A stretch of DNA of 37,699 nucleotides from the NCBI GenBank assembly GCA_021731365.1, contig JAKFXL010000053.1, positions 1-37,699 of the forward strand. The letters run 5' to 3'. The stretch is from Gammaproteobacteria bacterium. Lineage in GTDB: Bacteria > Pseudomonadota > Gammaproteobacteria > Tenderiales > Tenderiaceae. Positions 1 to 5,850 of the stretch are shown in pieces (within the stretch, counting starts at the first letter, position 1; each line of letters opens with the position of its first letter). The notes under the pieces are model-generated. The model made no database searches and had not been told where the DNA came from. It worked only from the letters and a program-made list of their open reading frames with translations. Both the position numbers and the translations under genes were made by a program.

Positions 1-325
1 CCGCCAGTTTTTCTGCATTACGCTGCTCCTGACGTTCATAGAACTCCTGCGCCCTTAACCGTTCAGCACTGTGCTGCTCTACCAATCCTTGCGCCTGTTC
101 AAAAACCTCTACAGGTCCTGGCAATGTACCAAGGCTAGTATTGACCTGTGCCGCCAACCCTCCCCACAATAACAAAAACATAATAATCGCGATAACCGGG
201 AGCCCTATACATTTAAAAATATCAACCAGCTGTTCACGAGGATTTTCGCCTGTTGCCAAACGCACAGCTGGAGTCAACCATTGAAATCCTACTGTATCCA
301 TCACATGGATTATTCTATTTTTCAT
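1..325 (-). CDS. nrtB: Nitrate ABC transporter permease NrtB, N-terminal part (cut by window edge)
   Basis: The ATG at 323-325 opens a minus-strand frame that stays open to base 1. I translated it by hand. It begins MKNRIIHVMDTVGF, then has a cytoplasmic stretch (WLTPAVRLATGENPREQL), a first membrane helix at about residues 40-58, and a periplasmic charged stretch rich in Gln, Glu and Arg. The stretch around GENPREQL and LGTLPGPVEV is typical of NrtB permeases of the nitrate/sulfonate/taurine ABC family. A purine-rich ribosome site (AGAGAGAAGGG) sits directly upstream. It follows nrtA after 149 bases, so the pair form one transport operon. The permease core and the ATPase gene would lie beyond the left edge. 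Calling nitrate rather than another substrate rests on nrtA and the upstream leader. Confidence 0.8.
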   Translation of the reverse strand, partial: MKNRIIHVMDTVGFQWLTPAVRLATGENPREQLVDIFKCIGLPVIAIIMFLLLWGGLAAQVNTSLGTLPGPVEVFEQAQGLVEQHSAERLRAQEFYERQEQRNAEKLA

Positions 326-401
326 AACGCCCTTCTCTCTCTTGCTACTCTTACCAACGTTAGCCGTCGTTATGGCGTCAGCCGTTACCAACTTGATGGA
401 G

Positions 402-427
402 ACGCTCCCCCCATCACGGGGGAGCGT
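402..427 (-). terminator. Strong hairpin between nrtA and nrtB (attenuator or mRNA stabiliser)
   Basis: A perfect 10-bp G/C-rich stem (ACGCTCCCCC paired with GGGGGAGCGT) encloses a 6-base loop, about 48 bases after the nrtA stop. No T run follows on the minus strand, so it is unlikely to be a full intrinsic terminator. Such hairpins after binding-protein genes often protect the upstream message or reduce read-through, giving more binding protein than permease. That role is inference. Confidence 0.6.
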
Positions 428-474
428 TCTCCTGACTATGTTTTTGCTCTCTATTTAACAGAGTCATATGCCTC

Positions 475-1854
475 CTACTTCACCACTTCTGCGCCTTTCA
501 GGCCGATTTTAAATTTGGTCAAATAGTCATTAGGCTTTGTACCGTCGTAGGTAATGCCATCTATAAACTCATTCTGTGGTGGACGAAAACCGCTCTCTTT
601 AGCAAAGTCAGGAAATTCGCTCGCCTTCATCTTGCCCTCGGCAATCAACTCTTTTGCAGCCTGGGCATAGATATCAGAGCGATATACTTTTTTGGCAACA
701 TCCATATACCAGCTATCTGGCTTTTGCTCATCAATCTGTCCCCAGCGACGCATCTGTGTCAGGTACCAGACAGCATCAGAGTAGTAAGGATAGGTGGCGT
801 TATAACGGAAGAAGACATTAAAATCAGGCACCGATCGTTTATCACCCTTTTCATACTCAAAGGTGCCGGTCATGGAGTTCTCAATTACTTTCACATCCGC
901 CCCTACGTAGTTTGGTTTTGAAAGTATCTTTGATGCCTCAACCCGATTGGCATTGTTATTTTCATCCAACCATTTGGCAGCACGGATCATCGCCTTAACA
1001 ACACGAATATGGGTATTGGGATTTTTTTCAGCCCAAGCTTTGTTTACACCGAATACTTTTTCAGGATTATTTTTCCAGATCTCATAATCAGTAATAACCG
1101 GCACACCAATACCCTTAAATACAGCCTGCTGATTCCACGGTTCACCCACACAATAACCATTGATGGTGCCAGCCTCCATGGTGCTGGGCATCTGTGGTGG
1201 TGGTGTAACTGATAATAATGCGTCTGCTTTTATGGTGCCCGAGGTATCCCCCTTGGCAGGTGCGTAGTAACCCGGATGAATACCACCGGCTGCTAACCAG
1301 TAACGCAGTTCATAATTATGGGTAGAGACAGGGAAGACCATACCCATTTTGAACGGTTTTCCTTCGCTCTTGTATTGATCAATCACGGGTTTAAGTGCAT
1401 CGGCCTTAATCGGATGAACAGGTTTTCCATTCTTCATGGGTACATTTTTTTTCATCTCCCGCCATACATCATTAGAGACTGTAATTGCATTACCGTTAAG
1501 GTCCATCGAAAACGCCGTAATGATATCGGCTTTAGTCCCATAACCTATGGTGGCACCTAGCGGCTGTCCGGCCAACATATGTGCACCATCAAGTTCGCCG
1601 TTAATCACCCGGTCAAGCAATACCTTCCAGTTGGCCTGCGCTTCAAGCGTTACATACAGCCCCTCATCTTCAAAAAACCGTTTTTCATAAGCGATGGCCA
1701 ACGGTGCCATGTCAGTCAGCTTAATAAAACCAAATTTCAACTCCTCTTTTTCTGGCTTACCTACTTCGGCATACACAGTCCCAACCATCCCCATCAGCAT
1801 GGATGTCAGCAGACCAACACCCATCTTTTTGATAAAGGTACGTCTTTGTTTCAT
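475..1854 (-). CDS. nrtA: Nitrate ABC transporter substrate-binding protein NrtA (Tat-type signal)
   Basis: This 459-residue protein belongs to the NrtA/NasF-type periplasmic nitrate-binding proteins of ABC importers. The N-terminus carries a twin-arginine style signal (QRRTFIKK, then a hydrophobic stretch to about residue 29), as many NrtA proteins do. The body has the family pattern: [25 protein letters not shown] near residues 41-65, [20 protein letters not shown] near 91-110, and a central [13 protein letters not shown] segment. Length is normal. The start at 1854 has an upstream AGGAGT. It is the first gene of its unit, preceded by an RpoN promoter and an antitermination leader, and nrtB follows. 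Nitrite or cyanate is a less likely substrate. Confidence 0.93.
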   Translation of the reverse strand: MKQRRTFIKKMGVGLLTSMLMGMVGTVYAEVGKPEKEELKFGFIKLTDMAPLAIAYEKRFFEDEGLYVTLEAQANWKVLLDRVINGELDGAHMLAGQPLGATIGYGTKADIITAFSMDLNGNAITVSNDVWREMKKNVPMKNGKPVHPIKADALKPVIDQYKSEGKPFKMGMVFPVSTHNYELRYWLAAGGIHPGYYAPAKGDTSGTIKADALLSVTPPPQMPSTMEAGTINGYCVGEPWNQQAVFKGIGVPVITDYEIWKNNPEKVFGVNKAWAEKNPNTHIRVVKAMIRAAKWLDENNNANRVEASKILSKPNYVGADVKVIENSMTGTFEYEKGDKRSVPDFNVFFRYNATYPYYSDAVWYLTQMRRWGQIDEQKPDSWYMDVAKKVYRSDIYAQAAKELIAEGKMKASEFPDFAKESGFRPPQNEFIDGITYDGTKPNDYLTKFKIGLKGAEVVK

Positions 1855-1880
1855 CGGTAAACTCCTATTGTATTAAAAGT

Positions 1881-1934
1881 AAAAAAGCGCCCATTCGTGA
1901 ATGATGTAATCACTACATCATCACCAATGGACGC
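1881..1934 (-). terminator. Leader terminator (attenuator) before nrtA
   Basis: A long minus-strand stem-loop ends in TTTTTT (1881-1886). The outer stem pairs GCG(T)CCATT (1934-1926) with AATGG(G)CGC (1895-1887), and the inner stem pairs ATGATGTA with TACATCAT. It lies only 27 bases before the nrtA start, so if left to fold it should stop transcription before the gene. Its 5' arm shares bases 1929-1934 with hairpin P2 of the upstream antitermination element, so the two folds exclude each other. Confidence 0.88.
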
Positions 1935-1965
1935 CATTGTCCTTGTGCAGATCGCCATTGATCTG
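1929..1965 (-). promoter_or_regulatory. ANTAR-type two-hairpin antitermination element in the nrtA leader
   Basis: Two hairpins with identical AATGGC hexaloops lie 5 bases apart. P1 (1948-1965) is CAGATC-loop-GATCTG. P2 (1929-1942) is GGAC-loop-GTCC. Loop position 1 is A and position 4 is G, the signature of RNA targets of ANTAR-domain antiterminators (NasR, NasT, EutV). P2 overlaps the 5' arm of the terminator at 1881-1934. A protein that holds P1/P2 would therefore let polymerase run into nrtA, classically in response to nitrate or nitrite. The regulator gene is not in the window. Confidence 0.85.
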
Positions 1966-2048
1966 ACTTGTATACACACTACCCAACGTTGGGTTTCAAG
2001 CCTCACCGCCCATTACTGGCCAGTTAATATTTATCTCACCACAACATT

Positions 2049-2065
2049 TGCAACCGCTGTGCCAA
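2049..2065 (-). promoter_or_regulatory. Sigma54 (RpoN) promoter for nrtA
   Basis: TTGGCACAGCGGTTGCA has the invariant GG and GC with exactly 10 bases between them and a near-perfect -24/-12 consensus. The predicted start is near 2038, giving a leader of about 184 bases that contains the P1/P2 element and the attenuator. Together with the NtrC-like dyads upstream, this indicates control by nitrogen limitation. Confidence 0.88.
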
Positions 2066-2148
2066 TTCTGGCTTCTATAGATATAACCCTATGTTTCATG
2101 GAGTTAACGGCACTTAAAAACCCGCCGCCAGAATTCCAAAAATAACCA

Positions 2149-2198
2149 CGCACCAAATATGAACCCTGGAAACCTGAGCACCGCACCCTATTTGTGCA
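2149..2198 (-). promoter_or_regulatory. NtrC-like enhancer sites for the nrtA promoter
   Basis: TGCACAAATAGGGTGCG (2182-2198) fits GCAC-N7-GTGC, the core NtrC dyad, and is centred about 152 bases before the predicted start. A second, weaker match (GTTC-N7-GTGC, 2150-2164) is centred 33 bases nearer, three helical turns away. The first site is convincing. The second is supported mainly by its spacing, which repeats at the other two promoters of this region. Confidence 0.6.
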
Positions 2199-2223
2199 TT
2201 GCCCGGCTGCCTGTCTGCCATAT

Positions 2224-2248
2224 AAAAAGGGCAGCACATGGCTGCCCC
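2224..2248 (-). terminator. Intrinsic terminator after the porin gene
   Basis: A GGGCAGC / GCTGCCC stem with a 5-base loop is followed by a run of five T on the minus strand, starting about 27 bases after the porin stop. It separates the porin unit from the nrtA promoter. Confidence 0.88.
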
Positions 2249-2274
2249 TGAAAGAGTAAAGAAACCTGACAAAA

Positions 2275-3516
2275 CTAGAACTGAGCCTGCCCCATCAGCC
2301 AGAATTTATCCGTATCTGTAGATAAGGTATCAGCAGAGTAGCTGGCATATTTAGCTGATAGCGTATAGTTTTTACCCAGTTTTTTGGCTGCCAGAAGATC
2401 TATCTCAGAGCCATATTGATCATTACCAATATCAGAGGAGAAATCATGATAGACCGCCTGCAGTTTAATGCCCGCCACCTTACCTTGAATACTCAGGTAT
2501 GTATCCACCAATCCATTAGCAGGTGTTGCTAAAAATTTATCCGCCCAGCCGTTAAAGGCGTGCAGTGTTGCCAATTGAGTAGTAAAGGCGCTGCTATCGG
2601 CACCCAGTACTTCATACCCCAGCAGGGCGGTAATACCGCTGTACTCAGCACCCAGCTCGATGAGTTTATAATCAGCGTCAATCGTAGATGCCCCCTCTTT
2701 ATAATCGCCCTGTTTGGCATACTCTGCGGTGTAGAGCGCCTTGACATCACCATTCATCTTTGTTCCACCGGAAAAACGGATGCCGAGGGTTGAGTTGGAT
2801 GCGGCTGGTGCATTCATCAGATCTAAAAAATAGCCATACGCCGATATTTTACCGGCCGCCAGACCGCCGTACGCCACATTAATAAGATGGCTCCTGGTAT
2901 CAACATTGCCCTTACCGGACTCTTCACCAAATATGGTGTTAATGTTAGTGAGATATGCATAAGTAACAGCAGTATCTTTAAGCGAACTGTTGACGACAGT
3001 AAAACCATCATAGGTCTGCTCATTTTGACGCCAACCAACATTCCCCACAAAACGGGAATTATCCAAGATGATACGCTGACGACCTAATTTAAAGGTGGTA
3101 TCCGTGAACCCCTTATAACTCAGGTAGACTTGATTGACCTCTGTACCCGCAGGATCAGCTACCACTGGATAACCTGTTTTTGCTGATGGCAGGCCCGTGG
3201 CATCATTATATTTAACATCACCTAGCGCCATCACATCATCAAACTCAACAAATACACTGGTATCCATGTAACTTTCTGTTTGATAGTTGAGGCGTGTACG
3301 TAAAGTGGATGCCTTTGCCTTTTCTGCGACACCCGCCTGATCAACCATTTCATAACGGTAACGCAGATCAATGCCTGCCTTACCGCTGGCAATTGCCGCC
3401 TCAAAACTTTCTGCTGCTGAGACAGGTGCTGCTGTAGTCCCCATCAATATGGCGACCATTATTACAATCGGACGACGGCTCACTGTTGTCACCGCTATTT
3501 GAACTCCACCCTTCAT
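2275..3516 (-). CDS. Outer-membrane porin, nitrogen-regulated (alginate-export/OprD-like beta barrel)
   Basis: This is a 413-residue exported protein. The signal peptide has a twin-arginine-like SRRPIVIM stretch, a hydrophobic core and probable cleavage after APVSAA at about residue 35. The mature part is a run of alternating polar/apolar strands with conserved porin segments such as DLRYRYEMVDQ and TLRTRLNYQTESY near the start and KLGRQRIILDNSRFVG in the middle, and it ends in phenylalanine (AQAQF type), the barrel-assembly signal. This fits the alginate-export/OprD-like porins. A GAGGT ribosome site precedes the start. The gene is a single-gene unit with its own RpoN promoter, leader and terminator, so it probably lets nitrate or nitrite cross the outer membrane. 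The substrate is inferred from regulation alone. Confidence 0.82.
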   Translation of the reverse strand: MKGGVQIAVTTVSRRPIVIMVAILMGTTAAPVSAAESFEAAIASGKAGIDLRYRYEMVDQAGVAEKAKASTLRTRLNYQTESYMDTSVFVEFDDVMALGDVKYNDATGLPSAKTGYPVVADPAGTEVNQVYLSYKGFTDTTFKLGRQRIILDNSRFVGNVGWRQNEQTYDGFTVVNSSLKDTAVTYAYLTNINTIFGEESGKGNVDTRSHLINVAYGGLAAGKISAYGYFLDLMNAPAASNSTLGIRFSGGTKMNGDVKALYTAEYAKQGDYKEGASTIDADYKLIELGAEYSGITALLGYEVLGADSSAFTTQLATLHAFNGWADKFLATPANGLVDTYLSIQGKVAGIKLQAVYHDFSSDIGNDQYGSEIDLLAAKKLGKNYTLSAKYASYSADTLSTDTDKFWLMGQAQF

Positions 3517-3541
3517 ATTGCTACCTCTTTAATTAAGTCAC

Positions 3542-3593
3542 AAAAAAATGCCTGACCAACAGATACGCACAATGCACAATCTGCGGGTCAGGC
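3542..3593 (-). terminator. Leader terminator (attenuator) before the porin gene
   Basis: The outer stem GCCTGACC / GGTCAGGC (8 bp) continues into CAGAT / ATCTG and is followed by A and seven T on the minus strand. It sits between the RpoN promoter and the porin start, so it must be overcome for expression. Bases 3590-3593 of its 5' arm are shared with hairpin P2. Confidence 0.88.
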
Positions 3594-3624
3594 CTCTTTG
3601 CCTAATGTGAACAATGTTGCTCAC
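3590..3624 (-). promoter_or_regulatory. ANTAR-type two-hairpin antitermination element in the porin leader
   Basis: P1 (3607-3624) is GTGAGC-AACATT-GTTCAC, with one G.T pair. P2 (3590-3603) is AGGC-AAAGAG-GCCT. Both loops have six bases starting AA. P2 has the G at loop position 4, whereas P1 has A there, a deviation from the consensus. The spacer is 3 bases, and P2 overlaps the terminator arm exactly as in the nrtA leader. Confidence 0.75.
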
Positions 3625-3674
3625 TGTATATATCTGACATTAAAACCATAAATCAATATCAGTCAGTACCGTTT

Positions 3675-3691
3675 TGCAACTGCTATGCCAA
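3675..3691 (-). promoter_or_regulatory. Sigma54 (RpoN) promoter for the porin gene
   Basis: TTGGCATAGCAGTTGCA has the GG-N10-GC spacing and a near-consensus -24/-12 sequence. The predicted start is near 3664, leaving a leader of about 148 bases before the porin ATG. Confidence 0.85.
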
Positions 3692-3763
3692 CCATAAAAA
3701 CTCATGTAACGTTATGATTTTTTGGTGGAGACAATCACATCACCCCATATACAACATCACTAC

Positions 3764-3812
3764 GCATTTAATCAGTGCACGTCATCAAATGGTTTTGCTC
3801 CATTTTAACGCC
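3764..3812 (-). promoter_or_regulatory. NtrC-like enhancer sites for the porin promoter
   Basis: TGCACTGATTAAATGCG (centre 3771, about -107) keeps one perfect GCAC half. A second site (3796-3812, centre 3804, about -140) matches the classical enterobacterial glnA NtrC site at 13 of 17 positions, including TAAAATGG. The 33-bp spacing and the -140/-107 placement copy the glnA enhancer geometry. The sites overlap the terminator of the upstream operon. Confidence 0.55.
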
Positions 3813-3849
3813 ACAAAAATCCCGCGACGCTTAACAGGCCGCGGGATTT
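3813..3849 (-). terminator. Intrinsic terminator of the redox operon
   Basis: A perfect 10-bp stem (AAATCCCGCG / CGCGGGATTT) with a 13-base loop runs into a short T tract, 7 bases after the DUF3365 gene stop. It ends the three-gene operon that starts near 8036. Confidence 0.8.
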
Positions 3850-3855
3850 AAATAT

Positions 3856-4443
3856 TTATAGTGGTATACGAATCACCACGCCCCCCATGGTATCGCCAAT
3901 TTTAAAATCACTCTTGGGTGTATCTTTATGGTCGTTATGGCACTCAACACAGGCCGGGGCAACAGCAACATCAGGATATATGGCGGTGTAATAATTTTTC
4001 CCGCCCAGAGATTCCTCTTTATAGAAATTTTGCCCGGGGTTCTCTTCAATAAACTTCAACCCACTCGCCTCTGCCTCTGTTTTTGGCTCATTCTGTTTAT
4101 TGATCGGCCAGGATGAGATTAGCGAATAACTGAAATCACTGTTGCTTTCCGCAACACGCTCCGCACCAAAACGAAACATCTGTGCGGGCAACGGTAACGC
4201 CTTATCATCCTGCCAGTGCTCACTGGCTTTAATCACCTTCTCCTCTTTAACCAAGCGGTTGATTACCAATTTGGTATAGACAGCCCGATCTGCCTCCATC
4301 ACTGCATGCAGGGCGTCCGCCATTTTTTGTGGTGTAATGGCTGTATTAACAGCTGCCGGGGTTTCAGCCTGCTGACCACACCCTGATAACAGCGCTGTGC
4401 TAACGATACCGATGGCCAGTGCTTTTTTTCGCATATGATTCAT
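3856..4443 (-). CDS. DUF3365 (Tll0287-like) mono-haem lipoprotein
   Basis: This 195-residue protein has a lipoprotein signal (hydrophobic residues 8-19, lipobox LSGC with the lipid cysteine at 22) and one c-type haem site, CVECH, at 165-169 near the C-terminus. The central pattern, with FRFGAERVAE near 91-100, KFIEENPG near 130-137 and YYTAIYPDVAVAPACVECH before the haem site, is the DUF3365/Tll0287-like domain found in periplasmic haem sensors and electron carriers. A strong GGAGAGAG precedes the start. It follows the multi-haem cytochrome after 52 bases and is the last gene before the terminator. The probable job is membrane-anchored electron transfer or haem-based sensing in the nitrite route; the substrate is unknown. 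Confidence 0.82.
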   Translation of the reverse strand: MNHMRKKALAIGIVSTALLSGCGQQAETPAAVNTAITPQKMADALHAVMEADRAVYTKLVINRLVKEEKVIKASEHWQDDKALPLPAQMFRFGAERVAESNSDFSYSLISSWPINKQNEPKTEAEASGLKFIEENPGQNFYKEESLGGKNYYTAIYPDVAVAPACVECHNDHKDTPKSDFKIGDTMGGVVIRIPL

Positions 4444-4495
4444 TACTCTCTCCTTCTACACGTTGAATAAACAGACTCACTTACAAACACTATTT

Positions 4496-5842
4496 TTATC
4501 TTGCCCCTCGCTTCTCATCACGTGCCAATGCCATTTGTGCGCTCATCACCTCTACAGTGGGTGATGATGAGAAGTTGTTTTTTATTAACGTGCCATCAGC
4601 CAGTGCGTTGATAGCAAACTGATAACCGTGGCAATGCATACAGACACTACGTACCATTTTTTCGTTGGGCCGAAGATTGAGACTCTGATTGTGTTGAATG
4701 GCAACATGTCTGTCCCCGAGTTGGCGCACCTCCGCCCGTGGCATGTGACAGGTCGCACAGGAGACACCGCTACCCACAGCTATCAACCCTGCCAGCTCCT
4801 GCTGCCAAAGCTGCGCATGAGGTGAGTCTGGATAGTGTCTGCTATGTTCATCATCATGGCACCCCATGCAGGCATCAACCGCCGCCTCTTTCACCCCGCC
4901 TTGATGCGCGCCATGACAGCTATTGCAATCGAGTGGCTGCTTGGCAACTTTTGCCTTCATGGGTAACCGGGCCATGGCCGGTACCATGGGTGACATTCCC
5001 TGTGCCAGGCGCATACCGTGTTTACCCGCCGTAAACCCCGATACCTCCTGTTTGTGGCAGCTCTCACATATTTTTACGCCTGGCTTGTCGATCCAGGTTT
5101 TATTCTCTTGCCGATGACAGTCAGAACAGTTCACACCCGCCGTGGCATGCCCCGAATCAACCCAGTGTTGAAATTCATCCGTCGCTAGCTGTCTGTTGGC
5201 CGGGGCATCGGCATCTCCCGCTGCAAGCGCTGTTGCCGGTGAAGATGCAACCGCCAGATTCCATTGATGCAAATTGCGTTCAGGAACACGTTGAGGATTC
5301 AGATGGGCTGGCTCATTGCCATGTTTAACCAAAAACGCTTCATATAGCGCCTGATTGTCGTGATAGTTATGGCAGCCGGCACTGGCACAGCTATCAAAAG
5401 AGATATCGTTATGGCTAGCACGCTCTTGAGCTATATCTTTGTGGCAGATAAAACAGAGGTCATTTGGCAACGTCACACCCATCGCATCCGTCACCTCTGG
5501 TTTATGCTCACGATGACAGGTGATGCAGTAACGTGCATCCAGCAGTGCAACCCTGTTGGCATTCCGTGGGTCGGTAAATTTACTCCGTGGATGTGCGTCG
5601 CGCGCTGCCTTCAGCTGATCGCCGTGGCAGTTGATACAGGCTGCCTGTAACGCCTCACCACCTGCAAACGCCTCCCCGTGACAACTGTCACACGCCAGCT
5701 CTATCTGATAATGTCCGTGGCTGGTCGTTCCTGGCAACAGTGCCGTTTTGTCTTCACCTGTCAGTGCGTATCCGTAGTAAGCAGCCACCCCTAAACTCAG
5801 CAACAACCAAACAATCCACCATTTAATATTGCTCGATCTCAT
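4496..5842 (-). CDS. Membrane-anchored multi-haem cytochrome c (11 haem sites)
   Basis: This 448-residue protein has one N-terminal membrane helix (about residues 8-27) and a periplasmic body. Ten CxxCH haem sites start at residues 51, 69, 106, 130, 239, 259, 306, 325, 362 and 401. One unusual CX4CH site is at 152-158. The C-terminal half (KHGMR near 274-278, CMGCHDDEHSRHYPDSPH near 325-342, SCATCHMPR near 361-369) resembles octahaem hydroxylamine oxidoreductase/nitrite reductase-type cytochromes, but I cannot assign it to a family with certainty. It starts 8 bases after the oxidoreductase gene with AGGGGCG as ribosome site. Under the shared nitrogen control it could carry electrons to, or itself catalyse, nitrite reduction in the periplasm. 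That is inference. Confidence 0.85.
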   Translation of the reverse strand: MRSSNIKWWIVWLLLSLGVAAYYGYALTGEDKTALLPGTTSHGHYQIELACDSCHGEAFAGGEALQAACINCHGDQLKAARDAHPRSKFTDPRNANRVALLDARYCITCHREHKPEVTDAMGVTLPNDLCFICHKDIAQERASHNDISFDSCASAGCHNYHDNQALYEAFLVKHGNEPAHLNPQRVPERNLHQWNLAVASSPATALAAGDADAPANRQLATDEFQHWVDSGHATAGVNCSDCHRQENKTWIDKPGVKICESCHKQEVSGFTAGKHGMRLAQGMSPMVPAMARLPMKAKVAKQPLDCNSCHGAHQGGVKEAAVDACMGCHDDEHSRHYPDSPHAQLWQQELAGLIAVGSGVSCATCHMPRAEVRQLGDRHVAIQHNQSLNLRPNEKMVRSVCMHCHGYQFAINALADGTLIKNNFSSSPTVEVMSAQMALARDEKRGAR

Positions 5843-5850
5843 CGTCGCCC

